Part shown: piece after piece, positions 23,571 through 32,368 of the stretch | How the letters are laid out: each line of letters starts with the position of its first letter | Numbering within the stretch: position 1 is the first letter of the stretch | Origin: Syntrophobacterales bacterium Delta_02 | Lineage (GTDB): Bacteria; Desulfobacterota; Syntrophorhabdia; Syntrophorhabdales; Syntrophorhabdaceae | DNA length: 43,317 nucleotides | Assembly (NCBI GenBank): GCA_001603955.1 | Contig: LVAA01000039.1 | Coordinates: 1-43,317 of the forward strand | Reading direction: 5' to 3' | Notes under the pieces: generated by a model | Told to the model about the DNA's origin: nothing | The model's input: only the letters and a program-made list of their open reading frames with translations | Databases searched by the model: none | Made by a program: the position numbers and the translations under genes

Positions 23571-24782
23571 CTAGGCCCCTCCCCTACCCCCGCCGTCACT
23601 GCCCAGGCTGCCGGAGTAGCCCAAACCCGCCCCTATGGCTTCCGAGGCGATGCGGGAGCTCCTGACAAGGAACACGATGGCCGGGACGCTGAGCACGGAT
23701 GGTGCCAGAACGGTCGTGATGAAAAGCCGGAACACAAACCCGTACATCTCTCCCGCCACCGGGAAGACACCGGAATCCCCGAGCGAATCGATATTGCTGA
23801 ACAGATAGGCCTCGACCATCCCGCTCGCTAGACCTCCGCTCATGAACAAATCGTAGGCCATGACGAGGACGTTGAGGACGTTGACCGCCACGACGGGGGT
23901 CAACGCGATGGCAAAGGCCCTGACGACGCCCTGAAAGAATACTTCACGCCGGGAGTCGAAGGCCATGGTGATGATGGAATAAGGAAAGGTGACGCAGAAC
24001 ACGGCAGCCCTTACGGCGGCGGCGATGATGACCCCCGTGAAGGTAAATACGAGAAGGGTATGAAAGAGAAACCCGGTGATGGCCCCGATGTGGCTTCGCA
24101 CCAGTTCGCGGACGGTTTGGAGAACGAACACCATGCTCGAGGTATCCACGTTTACCCCGATGCCGCAGGTAATGACGGCCATGTACTCCGATACGATGTA
24201 GCTTATCATCATCATGAACGCGCCCAGAGCCGGATGGAAAAGGGCGAGACATGCTGAGGGAGGGATTAGGGGCAGAAGAAAGATGAGCTGCGCCAGCCGT
24301 ACCTTTATGGCATCCACCCACTTGATCTTCACCCCCGTAAGGGGGGAAGCCTCCTTGATACTCGTCAACTTTTCCGAAAGCTCCCCGGAACCTGTCTCCT
24401 TTCCCAGTTTCGCCTTGACGGTCTTAAGGTTATCGAAGACCCTGTCATTACCTGCCTGCGCAAATCCGGCAGATATGACCATCCGCGGGAATGTCCCGAT
24501 GAACGTACCGGCCTTGCCGTCGGTTCCGCCCAGGAACGGAAGGGGTGTGCACAGCGCGCAGATGATCATGAATCTGCCGGTTTGATCCTTGAGGAAGGGA
24601 ACAATATTCTCGTAGCCTTTTCTGTAAAGGGTAAAGACCGTCCGCGTGCTCCCCATGAAGAAGGCGATGGCGGTAACAACGGCTGCTACCTGTTCCTCCA
24701 CCTGTGTTACAAGCTTCGCGGACTGCACAAGAAGGTCCGCCGGGTTCATGAGGTCCCGTCCAATATCGTCGCGTCCATACAT
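23571..24782 (-). CDS. polytopic membrane protein of unknown function
   Basis: About 403 residues with roughly six to eight predicted helices. An early pair or re-entrant segment (VVTAIAFFMGSTRTVF, FMIICALCTPLPFLGG), a soluble loop (about 105-155, SEKLTSIKEASPLTG), then hydrophobic blocks (LAQLIFLLPLIPPSACLALF; FLFHTLLVFTFTGVIIAAA; VVAVNVLNVLVMAYDLF; FRLFITTVLAPSVLSVPAIV) and a Gly-rich tail. The family is not recognised; the layout faintly recalls TrbL/TraY-type secretion membrane proteins, but no motif supports that. The start is uncertain: ATG 24782, or ATG 24749 with a weak GACGGG upstream. No secretion-system genes are nearby. Confidence 0.6.
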   Translation of the reverse strand: MYGRDDIGRDLMNPADLLVQSAKLVTQVEEQVAAVVTAIAFFMGSTRTVFTLYRKGYENIVPFLKDQTGRFMIICALCTPLPFLGGTDGKAGTFIGTFPRMVISAGFAQAGNDRVFDNLKTVKAKLGKETGSGELSEKLTSIKEASPLTGVKIKWVDAIKVRLAQLIFLLPLIPPSACLALFHPALGAFMMMISYIVSEYMAVITCGIGVNVDTSSMVFVLQTVRELVRSHIGAITGFLFHTLLVFTFTGVIIAAAVRAAVFCVTFPYSIITMAFDSRREVFFQGVVRAFAIALTPVVAVNVLNVLVMAYDLFMSGGLASGMVEAYLFSNIDSLGDSGVFPVAGEMYGFVFRLFITTVLAPSVLSVPAIVFLVRSSRIASEAIGAGLGYSGSLGSDGGGRGGA

Positions 24783-25131
24783 GATATATAGCGTCCACGA
24801 CACCGTCTGCCGCGTTCGCGGTGGACCGGGTCCATCGGTCGGGGCATCGGAGTCTCTCGTGAGCTACGACAGGTACCAGTTCGAGGACTACGCCCGGGCA
24901 TATGCCCCGCGGTTCGAGCCCGGGCAGAAGGCGGCGCGGCGTGCGCAGGTGTTCCCCACCGATTGCCGAAAGGCCTTCGAGGTGGGCGGGAGGTTCGCCG
25001 GACAGGGTCGACCCTTTTGGAACGGGACAACCCGCCGGGGTGCGGGCAATCACATCAGCGTTCTCCTCGGGCATAGCCGGCCCTCAAAGTCCGTCGGCAA
25101 ACGCCGTCCCTGTTCTATTCCTCTCCCGAAT
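24783..25131. other. divergent intergenic region with an unassigned open frame
   Basis: Separates the leftward membrane protein from the rightward RlpA gene. A frame starting at GTG 24859 (GGAG six bases upstream) continues in phase into RlpA, but it would bury the RlpA lipoprotein signal more than 100 residues inside the product. Its first part (YDRYQFEDYARAYAPRFEPG) looks protein-like; I cannot decide whether it is a gene remnant or chance. Confidence 0.3.
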
Positions 25132-25887
25132 ATGCTACGCTCTTTAGCAGGTATGATATCCACCCCCGCACTGCGCAGAACGCCTTTGTCCGCTGTCAGG
25201 AAACATCCGGTCTCCGTCCTCATCATCCCGATCTGTCTTTTCCTTGCCGGTTGCTCGGTGATCAAGGCACCATACTACGTCGTGAGCGGGACTGTGAAGG
25301 GCTGCTACTATGCCGTCAAAGGCACCTACGAACTCACCGCGGGCACGACGAAGATCGTTTACACCATCGGGAAATATACCTTTAAGATAACCAAGGCTCC
25401 ACTGGACTGGGCCTTCGCGAATCAAGACATAGACGATATCGACGGCATGCCGCCCAGGGAGGCGATCCGCAAGGGCCGTGTAAAGACCGCGCCGTACACG
25501 GTAAAGGGGAAGAGATACTATCCCATGTCCGTGGAACAGGCGAAATCGTATGAGGAAACGGGAATAGCCTCATGGTACGGCTACGAAACCCTGCGCCACA
25601 ATGCGTCACGTATGACCGCGAACGGCGAGGTCTTCGATCCCAAACAGATGACGGCGGCGCACAAGTACCTTCCCCTGCCGACACACGTGAAGGTCACCAA
25701 CCTTGAGAACAACCGCTCCATCATCGTCAGGGTCAACGACAGGGGACCCTTTCCGAGCGACAGGAACCCTTCATCAGGTGAAAGGATCATCGATGTGTCC
25801 GCCGGTGCCGCAAAGAAACTTGGTTTCTACAACAAAGGGCTGGCGCGGGTAAGGGTCGAAACGATACAACTGGAAAGGGAGGGTTGA
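25132..25887 (+). CDS. RlpA-like septal-ring lipoprotein / lytic transglycosylase
   Basis: About 251 residues. A lipoprotein signal ends in LFLAGC; a linker with hydrophobic YYVVSGTVKG/TYELTAG repeats follows, then a C-terminal double-psi beta-barrel. That domain has the RlpA signatures GIASWYGYE, TANGEVFDPKQMTAAHKYLPLPTHVKV and RVNDRGPF, containing the His and Asp needed for glycan cleavage in Pseudomonas RlpA. The SPOR domain usual in RlpA is absent. The start is unsure (ATG 25132 or ATG 25153), since neither has a clear Shine-Dalgarno. Acts at the outer membrane on denuded peptidoglycan. Confidence 0.85.
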   Translation: MLRSLAGMISTPALRRTPLSAVRKHPVSVLIIPICLFLAGCSVIKAPYYVVSGTVKGCYYAVKGTYELTAGTTKIVYTIGKYTFKITKAPLDWAFANQDIDDIDGMPPREAIRKGRVKTAPYTVKGKRYYPMSVEQAKSYEETGIASWYGYETLRHNASRMTANGEVFDPKQMTAAHKYLPLPTHVKVTNLENNRSIIVRVNDRGPFPSDRNPSSGERIIDVSAGAAKKLGFYNKGLARVRVETIQLEREG

Positions 25888-25899
25888 CCTCCGGGGACC

Positions 25900-26337
25900 T
25901 CATTCCTGCGGGACATCGGGCTCGATGGGCCTGCCCGTCCTGTAAGACACGCTTTTCATGGTTGCGATGAGGCTGCGCGCAGCGCCGTCATCAGAGTACA
26001 CGTTGAAGATGTAAGCGGCGGTCCGCCGGTTCAACGACAGCGTCTCCCCCTCCACGACAAGGGTCGCTCTCGGATCGGGGCTTGCGTGATAGGTGATGGA
26101 GCAATCGAGAGCGACGCAGATAGTGTTCCTGTTGTTCCCCAGGACCGAAAAAGCTGCATCGGCGAGGGAGTAGATGACGGCCCCATGGGGCCGGTCGTGA
26201 AAGTTCATCATGCCGGCCCTGAGGGGCATGTGCATCCGGATGGTTGTATCCGTCAGATCGTCGAGTACGATGCCCAGGGACCGCGCGTACTCATCCCTCT
26301 CAAACTGCCTTCGGGCGATCTCAAGATGCTCCTTCAT
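25900..26337 (-). CDS. PaaI-like hotdog-fold acyl-CoA thioesterase
   Basis: A 145-residue hotdog protein. Family marks: MMNFHDRPHGAVIYSLADAAFSVL (the conserved N...HGG-like turn followed by Asp/Ala in the helix) and VALDCSITYHASP. PaaI-type enzymes hydrolyse (hydroxy)phenylacetyl-CoA or other acyl-CoA esters that trap CoA. It lies 18 bases after the pseudouridine synthase stop on the same strand, so the two are probably co-transcribed. Substrate not predictable. Confidence 0.85.
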   Translation of the reverse strand: MKEHLEIARRQFERDEYARSLGIVLDDLTDTTIRMHMPLRAGMMNFHDRPHGAVIYSLADAAFSVLGNNRNTICVALDCSITYHASPDPRATLVVEGETLSLNRRTAAYIFNVYSDDGAARSLIATMKSVSYRTGRPIEPDVPQE

Positions 26338-26355
26338 CGCTCGTCTCCTCGTGCA

Positions 26356-27243
26356 TCACGACAGCTCTCTCGTGCTCTCAAAGTGCATATGCCTTCCCGT
26401 TAACGGGTCAGAGAAGGAAACCGACCGGGCCAGCAGCTTGAGGGGCTGCAGGATATCATCGTTTCCGGCAGGCTCCGCGTCGGGATAGAACCTGTCATTG
26501 ACGATCGGCATGCCGAGGGCGGCCATATGCACCCGCAACTGGTGTTTTCGGCCCGTTGCCGGGATCAACCGGTAGAGGGTCATGTCTCCCCTGACCTCAA
26601 TGACCTCGATGCGCGTCTCCGAGTTTGCCGGCCCCTCGACCTCCTCCATCCTGAAGAAAGGCTTGCCTTCTTTCAGCCGGCTGCGACGGACGAGGGGAAA
26701 ACTCATGCCGGGAAGGGTTTCCGCAAGCGCCTCATAGACCTTTCCAACCTTCTGCGCCTGAAAGAGCGACGCGTACTCGCCCCGGGTCGCCGAATCGTGG
26801 GAGAATACGACAACCCCCGCCGTTTCCCTGTCGATACGGTGGATCGGCACAAGGTCTTCCAGGGAAAGGTCCTTCTTCAACCGGACAAGAAGGGTTTCCC
26901 GGAGGAACCTGCCTGACGGCACCACGGGAAGGAAATGGGGCTTGTCGACTACCAGGATATGGTCGTCCCGGTAAAGAAGCCTTTCCTTGAAAGGTATCGG
27001 GGTTTCTGCTTCCAGCTCGCGGTAATAGAAGACATAGCCACCCCGGCGGGCGCGGCTGTCCGGATCGAGGGGATTGCCCCTCTCGTCGACGACCCGGCCC
27101 CTCCTCATCCGTTCGATCCATATTCGGGCCTCTATCCCGGGAAAACGCTCCCCGAGATACTCCAGGATGTTCCTGCCCGTCGGGCATGATAACCTCAAAC
27201 AGCTCGGAGCCACGCCTTCAATGGTGGGCAAAGGTGCCTTCAA
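26356..27243 (-). CDS. RluA-family pseudouridine synthase
   Basis: A 295-residue enzyme converting uridine to pseudouridine in RNA. Catalytic motif HRIDRETAGVVVFS carries the Asp; LLYRDDHILVVDKPHFLPVVPSG and RLIPATGRKHQLRVHMAALGMPIVND are the flanking family motifs. The N-terminal part (NILEYLGERF...RMRRGRVVDERG) resembles an S4-like RNA-binding region. The start is TTG 27243 with GAGG about 8 bases upstream. It could act on 23S rRNA or tRNA; the target cannot be told from sequence alone. Confidence 0.9.
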   Translation of the reverse strand: MKAPLPTIEGVAPSCLRLSCPTGRNILEYLGERFPGIEARIWIERMRRGRVVDERGNPLDPDSRARRGGYVFYYRELEAETPIPFKERLLYRDDHILVVDKPHFLPVVPSGRFLRETLLVRLKKDLSLEDLVPIHRIDRETAGVVVFSHDSATRGEYASLFQAQKVGKVYEALAETLPGMSFPLVRRSRLKEGKPFFRMEEVEGPANSETRIEVIEVRGDMTLYRLIPATGRKHQLRVHMAALGMPIVNDRFYPDAEPAGNDDILQPLKLLARSVSFSDPLTGRHMHFESTRELS

Positions 27244-27443
27244 TTACGGTCCCTCGCTTTCTCGGTCATGTTCGGACCTCTCACGGGAAGAACACGCTTC
27301 CGTCTACGGCTTCCGCCTCTGTTTCCCGCTCCCCCCCATTGTACCACAGATCTTCGCCGGCGCCTAAGGGGGCGCAAAAAACTGCTTGTATAAGTCGCCG
27401 TTTGAATGGATAATGAGCATGAGATCAAGGAGGGAGCTGTGCT

Positions 27444-27929
27444 ATGAGCCGCGCCATACGATCCATCATTCTGTTCCTGACGGCGTCCATTCTCCTCTCT
27501 GGAGTGGCGAACGCCCAGTGGGTTTTCGTGGGGAGGAAGGCACTGGGGAAGATCAAACAACTTACCGGCGAAGCTACGGAAAGCGGCGCCCCGCAAGCCT
27601 CGAACGCTTCAAAGGACATCCCCCGGCAGGGATACGATGCCGCCACAGTCCTTCTCGAAGCCCCGGCGGAGAAGGTATACGGCGCGGCCGTGAGGACCCT
27701 GGAAGCCAACAGGGATGTGAGGATCAGCAAGAAAGATGACAGGGCCCTCAGCATCGAATTCATAGATGGCGATATTGCTGCCGGAATGCAGATAACTTCC
27801 CTGTCGGAAAAGCTGAGCCAGATCCTCGTCGTCTCAACATCATCGGGGAAGCCCGGCACTTCGATCGTCCTCAAAGGCATACTCCGGGTATGCGGAGAAA
27901 TGGGCGTGCACTGCCAATCGGCCGACTAG
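27444..27929 (+). CDS. secreted protein, DUF3568-like, function unknown
   Basis: A 161-residue protein with signal peptide (MSRAIRSIILFLTASILLSGVANA). The mature C-terminal half has the alternating pattern of small DUF3568-like envelope proteins (APAEKVYGAAVRTLEANRDV ... LSIEFIDGDIAAGMQITSLSEKLSQILV). ATG 27444 follows AAGGAGGG at about 9 bases. It stands alone between divergent and unrelated genes. Confidence 0.75.
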   Translation: MSRAIRSIILFLTASILLSGVANAQWVFVGRKALGKIKQLTGEATESGAPQASNASKDIPRQGYDAATVLLEAPAEKVYGAAVRTLEANRDVRISKKDDRALSIEFIDGDIAAGMQITSLSEKLSQILVVSTSSGKPGTSIVLKGILRVCGEMGVHCQSAD

Positions 27930-28162
27930 CGGCAGGCCGGTGATGAAACGACGCACAGGACCCGGCCGCAAATACCACAACCGGTCACGCCGACATCTCG
28001 ATCTCGAGCCTTGAGGATGTTCGGACTGCATGCCGCGGGTGCGTCCGGGTCAGGACCGGCTGACGGACAGAACCCCTCCTTACGGCCCGCGAACACAGGC
28101 AGTCGACGCGCACTGCGAATCGGGCGGTCTCCCGCAGATTGTATCTTTTGTGAAATTTCAAG

Positions 28163-28192
28163 TTGATTACACGCCCTCTTTTAACATATCCT
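28163..28192 (+). promoter_or_regulatory. possible promoter of the DRTGG/RsbW-like operon
   Basis: TTGATT (28163-28168), an 18-base spacer and TATCCT (28187-28192), just upstream of the GTG at 28216. Fair match only. Confidence 0.45.
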
Positions 28193-28215
28193 ATCGTCGT
28201 TGAAAGGAGAGCACG

Positions 28216-28590
28216 GTGAAGCTACAACAGGTCATAGACATACTTGATGCGGACGTTATCGTCGGCAACGATCAGTTGGAAATGGAAGTGAAAACGGCTT
28301 TCGGTGCCGATCTGATGAGCGACGTCCTGGCTTTTGCCAAACCGGGAAGCCTTTTGCTCACGGGTCTGACGAATCCTCAGATCATCCGTACATCCGATGT
28401 TCTTGATATCGCAGCCATCATCTTGGTGCGCGCAAAGCGCCCCCTACCGGAAACCATCCAGCTTGCGGAGGAACTGCGAATACCACTTCTGTCGACAAAG
28501 TTTATCCTCTTTGAAGCCGTTGGCCGGCTCTATGCCAAGGGAATCCGTGGCTGTATAGAAAAGGTCGGCGAGACACGTGACCTCTCGTGA
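28216..28590 (+). CDS. DRTGG-domain protein
   Basis: A 124-residue protein consisting of one DRTGG domain (GADLMSDVLAFAKPGSLLLTGLTNPQIIRTSDVLDIAAIILVR). Such stand-alone proteins occur beside [FeFe]-hydrogenase or HndA-type genes and beside RsbW-like kinases in anaerobes. GTG 28216 has AAGGAG 6 bases upstream. It overlaps the next gene by 14 bases. The role is presumed regulatory; no hydrogenase genes are in the window. Confidence 0.85.
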   Translation: MKLQQVIDILDADVIVGNDQLEMEVKTAFGADLMSDVLAFAKPGSLLLTGLTNPQIIRTSDVLDIAAIILVRAKRPLPETIQLAEELRIPLLSTKFILFEAVGRLYAKGIRGCIEKVGETRDLS

Positions 28591-29029
28591 ATCCCTGATC
28601 TATGAAAAGTCGTTTCCCGTGGAAGCGGGATTCGATTTTGCCGGGCGCGTCTCCGGCGAGGTCAAGGCGATCCTGACCGGGATGGGCCTTTCGAAAGAGA
28701 CCGTCCGGAGGGTGGCCATCGTCACCTACGAGGCGGAGATGAACATCTGCTCCTATGCGGACCATGGCACAATAACACTCCAGGTAAAACCCAATTTTGT
28801 GATCATCGAGGCCACGGACGAAGGCCAGGGCATAGAGGATATCGGACTTGCCATGAAAGAAGGATACTCCACTGCCACGGATATGATCCGCAGCATGGGC
28901 TTCGGCGCCGGGATGGGACTCTCCAACATGAAGAGATTCTCCGACACCTTCCGCATCATCTCAGAGGTCGGCAAGGGCACTCATCTGAAAATGCTGCTGC
29001 GCATCCGAAAAGACCAGGAGAATTCGTGA
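28577..29029 (+). CDS. RsbW-like ATP-binding (anti-sigma-type) kinase
   Basis: A 150-residue GHKL/HATPase_c_2 protein. N box EAEMNICSYADHG, G1 EATDEGQGIEDI and G2 GFGAGMGLSNMKRFSD are present, so ATP binding is likely; there is no sensor domain or phospho-acceptor His. Such proteins bind and/or phosphorylate partner proteins. The start is GTG 28577, inside the end of the DRTGG gene. Together they look like a two-component switch with an unidentified partner. Confidence 0.88.
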   Translation: MTSRESLIYEKSFPVEAGFDFAGRVSGEVKAILTGMGLSKETVRRVAIVTYEAEMNICSYADHGTITLQVKPNFVIIEATDEGQGIEDIGLAMKEGYSTATDMIRSMGFGAGMGLSNMKRFSDTFRIISEVGKGTHLKMLLRIRKDQENS

Positions 29030-29132
29030 CGGTCTCCGGTCCACCCGCAGGCAACCTCCGGCAACAGCTGAATCCGCCATGGTGGTCAATGTCCGGTCTT
29101 GCGGAATCCCACTCTTTTCACCCCCACGTCCT

Positions 29133-29160
29133 TAGAAGTTCTTTGCGGAGAACTCTCTAA
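29133..29160. terminator. inverted repeat after the RsbW-like gene
   Basis: AGTTCT-TTGCGG-AGAACT with flanking TTAGA/TCTAA that extends the stem past one bulged base. It lies about 105 bases after the stop; no T-run, so terminator or operator are both possible. Confidence 0.4.
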
Positions 29161-29262
29161 GTCCCGGAGGATATAGTGCGATAATGATAGTAGAATGCTT
29201 CCGTAAGCTGGCAGTTCCTTGAATGACCGGCGAAAACGAGCATGTCTGGAGCGGATTTGTAT

Positions 29263-29291
29263 TTGACTCCTCGGCGCGCCGGGGATAGTAT
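29263..29291 (+). promoter_or_regulatory. promoter with a palindrome in its spacer
   Basis: TTGACT (29263-29268), a 17-base spacer and TAGTAT (29286-29291). The spacer contains the perfect 10-base palindrome CGGCGCGCCG, a possible regulator site. It precedes the hybrid kinase gene by about 50 bases. Confidence 0.6.
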
Positions 29292-29341
29292 TCTTGATGA
29301 ATTGATATATCAGGCGCCCGTTATTTTCAAGTGAGGGCTAC

Positions 29342-32080
29342 ATGAAAGGTTCGTCCACAAAAAACCGGAAACAGCTCCAGAGACGCTCTCCAAAACAGGG
29401 TACGGAAGAATTCGCTCGGTCAGCGGCCGCGTGTACGCAAAACGGCGAAAAACTGTTCCAGGGTTTGGACCTGCTGGAAACCTACCTGGAGAATGCCCCC
29501 GACGGCATATACATGAGCGACATGGAAGGCAGGCTCCTTTACGGCAACCACCGGAGTGAAGAGATCACAGGTTATGGCAGGGAAGAATTGATCGGCAAGA
29601 GCTTCCTCGCTCTGAACCTGCTGTCCGAAGGAAGTCTCAACAAGGCCATGGATCTGCTGCGGGCCAGTATCGAGGGCAGGTCCACCGGCCCGGACGAGCT
29701 TGAACTGATCAACAGAACGGGGCAGCGTGTACCGGTCGAGATCAGTACCAGCGTGATCGAGCGCGGGGACCGGAGGATCATCCTCGGTTTCGTTCGTGAC
29801 ATATCTGAACGCAAGCGTGCGGAAGAGGCCATGGAGGAGAACGAAAGGAAGTTCCGCAGCCTCTTCGACACAGCCAACGATTCCATCCTTATCATCAAGG
29901 ATGGCCTCTATGTTCACTGTAACCGTAAGACACTGGAAACCTTCCGCTGCGGCGAACAGGACATCCTCGAGCGTTCTCCCATGGACTTCTCACCCGAGAC
30001 CCAGCCCGATGGGCTTCGTTCATGGGAAAAAGGCATGGAAAAGATGCGCATGGCCGCGAATGGCTTTCCCCAGTTCTTCGAGTGGAAACACCTGAGGATG
30101 GATGGAACATGTTTCGATGCCGAGGTAAGCCTCAACAGCCTCGAACTCGGTGGCCATACCTATCTTCAGGCTATCGTGCGTGACGTCACGGACCGCAAGA
30201 GATCCGATGAAGCACTTAGGGAGAGCGAGGAAAGGTACCATCGGCTCTTCGACCTGGGATCGGACGCGATCTTTCTCGTCGATAACGAGACGGGGCGCAT
30301 CCTGGAAGCCAACAAAGCTTCATCGTTCCTTTACGGATACAGCAGAGAGGAACTCCTCCAGAGAACGATCGTCGATCTCTCCGCCGAACCCGAGCAAACG
30401 CGGGAGGTCATTCGCAAAGAATTGATCGTGGTTCCCCTGCGCTATCAAAGAAAGAAAGATGGTACTGTCTTTCCCGTCGAGATCACCATCACCTATATGA
30501 TGTGGAATGGCCGGAGATCGCATCTTTCGGCCATACGGGATATCACTCAGCGCAAACTGGCCGAGGAAGAGATGCGCGGGGAAAGGGAAAAACTGCAGAC
30601 TCTCTCCGACAATGCCCCTTTCGGCCTGGTCCTGATCGACAGGGATGGCCGCTTCAACTACGTCAACAACAGGTTCACGCAGCTCTTCGGTTATGAGCTT
30701 TCAGATATCCCTGACGGAAGGACATGGTTCAGGAAGGCCTTTCCAAGAGCGAAATACAGGTATGCCGCTATCTCAAGCTGGGTGGAGAACTTTCACAACA
30801 CCACCCCGGGGGAACGAAAGGCACGGGTCTTCAAGGTCACCTGCAAGGACGGGACGGAGAGGATCGTTCAGTTCATTCCCTCGATGCTTGTCACCGGCGA
30901 CTATCTGATGACCTGCGAGGATATCACCGAGCTGAGACGCCTCGAATCACACCTCCGGCGGGCACAGAAAATGGAGGCCATCGGCACCCTAGCGGGCGGC
31001 ATCGCCCACGATTTCAATAATATTCTCACAGCCCTGATGGGGTATGCCTCCCTCATGCAAATTAAGATGGACAAGGATGATCATTTGCGGCAATACGTTG
31101 ACCAGATATTCTCGGCCGTCAGGAAGGCAACAGACCTCACCCAGGGTCTCCTGACCTTCAGCAGGCAGAAACCCGTCACGCTGGTCCCGACGGACATGAA
31201 TGAGGCAATAAGCGCGACAGAACAACTGCTTAAGCGGCTGCTAACCGAGGACATAGAATTGCGCACCTCCCTGACACGGGAGGGCACCGTGGTCATGGCC
31301 GACAAGTCCCAGATGGACCAGGTCCTCTTCAACCTCGTCACCAATGCCAGGGATGCCATGCCGAAAGGGGGAAGGATCACCATAGAGACGGATCTCGCCG
31401 ATATGGACAGCCGGTTTGTCGAGACCCACGGGTTCGGAGAGCCGGGCAAGTACGTGGTGCTGAACATCTCCGACACGGGAGAGGGCATGGATGAAACAAC
31501 ACGGGGGAAGATATTCGACCCCTTCTTCACGACGAAGGGGGTCGGGAAGGGCACAGGGCTCGGCCTCGCCACGGTTTACGGCATCATAAAACAGCATAAC
31601 GGATACATCACGGTCTACAGCAAACCAAAACAGGGCACGACCTTTCACATATACCTCCCCGCCGCGGTGACAGAGGCCCTGGGGCAACAGGATGCGCCAT
31701 CACCCCTGCGGGGAGGGAACGAGACGATCCTCATTGCAGAGGATGATGAAGACGTCCGTCATATCATGGGAGACGTACTTCGCGAGTGCGGCTACAAGAC
31801 CATCGAGGCCACGGACGGTGAAGAGGCGATAGAGAGGTTCAAACTGCACTGCGGCATCGATCTCGTCGTTGTCGACTCGGTGATGCCCAAGAAGAACGGG
31901 CGGGAAGTGTACGAAGAATTGCGCGGCATAAATCCCCGGGTAAAGGTGCTTTTCACCAGCGGATACACCAGGGATGTTATCCTGGATAAAGGGATCGAGG
32001 ACCAGAAACTCGACTTTATCGCCAAGCCGCTCTCACTCGACAGGTTTCTCAAGAAGGTCCGCGAAGTGCTGGACAGGTAG
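29342..32080 (+). CDS. multi-PAS hybrid sensor histidine kinase with C-terminal receiver
   Basis: A 912-residue protein without membrane helices. Four PAS domains (about 40-158, 165-285, 293-408, 418-540), then HisKA with phospho-acceptor His556 (GGIAHDFNNILTALMGY), HATPase_c with N box (DQVLFNLVTNARDAM) and G boxes (ISDTGEGMD, GKGTGLGLATVYGI), and a receiver domain with Asp845 (VVVDSVMPKKNGR). It is cytoplasmic, so it senses an internal cue. Its last PAS-kinase-receiver half is closely related to the kinase at 34955-37609, an evident duplication. There is no DNA-binding output and no response regulator nearby. Confidence 0.93.
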   Translation: MKGSSTKNRKQLQRRSPKQGTEEFARSAAACTQNGEKLFQGLDLLETYLENAPDGIYMSDMEGRLLYGNHRSEEITGYGREELIGKSFLALNLLSEGSLNKAMDLLRASIEGRSTGPDELELINRTGQRVPVEISTSVIERGDRRIILGFVRDISERKRAEEAMEENERKFRSLFDTANDSILIIKDGLYVHCNRKTLETFRCGEQDILERSPMDFSPETQPDGLRSWEKGMEKMRMAANGFPQFFEWKHLRMDGTCFDAEVSLNSLELGGHTYLQAIVRDVTDRKRSDEALRESEERYHRLFDLGSDAIFLVDNETGRILEANKASSFLYGYSREELLQRTIVDLSAEPEQTREVIRKELIVVPLRYQRKKDGTVFPVEITITYMMWNGRRSHLSAIRDITQRKLAEEEMRGEREKLQTLSDNAPFGLVLIDRDGRFNYVNNRFTQLFGYELSDIPDGRTWFRKAFPRAKYRYAAISSWVENFHNTTPGERKARVFKVTCKDGTERIVQFIPSMLVTGDYLMTCEDITELRRLESHLRRAQKMEAIGTLAGGIAHDFNNILTALMGYASLMQIKMDKDDHLRQYVDQIFSAVRKATDLTQGLLTFSRQKPVTLVPTDMNEAISATEQLLKRLLTEDIELRTSLTREGTVVMADKSQMDQVLFNLVTNARDAMPKGGRITIETDLADMDSRFVETHGFGEPGKYVVLNISDTGEGMDETTRGKIFDPFFTTKGVGKGTGLGLATVYGIIKQHNGYITVYSKPKQGTTFHIYLPAAVTEALGQQDAPSPLRGGNETILIAEDDEDVRHIMGDVLRECGYKTIEATDGEEAIERFKLHCGIDLVVVDSVMPKKNGREVYEELRGINPRVKVLFTSGYTRDVILDKGIEDQKLDFIAKPLSLDRFLKKVREVLDR

Positions 32081-32205
32081 GCATACAGCACAGAGATCCT
32101 CGCGTGCGACGCTTTTCTTTCTTCACCCGGTCCTCTCCGCCGCGTTGTCCGTCAATCGATAATATTCGGGTTATTGGAGGGTGACGGGGGAGTTTGAGCG
32201 AGAAT

Positions 32206-32234
32206 TTGAAATTTCTCCGAATATGGGATATCTT
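32206..32234 (+). promoter_or_regulatory. possible promoter of the PdxJ-like gene
   Basis: TTGAAA (32206-32211), 17-base spacer, TATCTT (32229-32234). It lies about 130 bases upstream of ATG 32369. Confidence 0.4.
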
Positions 32235-32368
32235 GATGGGGACGATCTTTTTGGTGAAGGAAATGAGAACTACGTTCGAATATTGTCCGTCAACGCGGTA
32301 ATTCAGGTAGTGCCGGTATTTCCTGATGCAATATAGACCAGAACATGTGATCAACGGGAGGTTCTTCT

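Larger units (their letters stand above)
29030..29341. other. intergenic region with hairpin and promoter
   Basis: No gene found. It contains the hairpin at 29133-29160 and the promoter at 29263-29291; the remainder shows no feature I can support. Confidence 0.6.
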
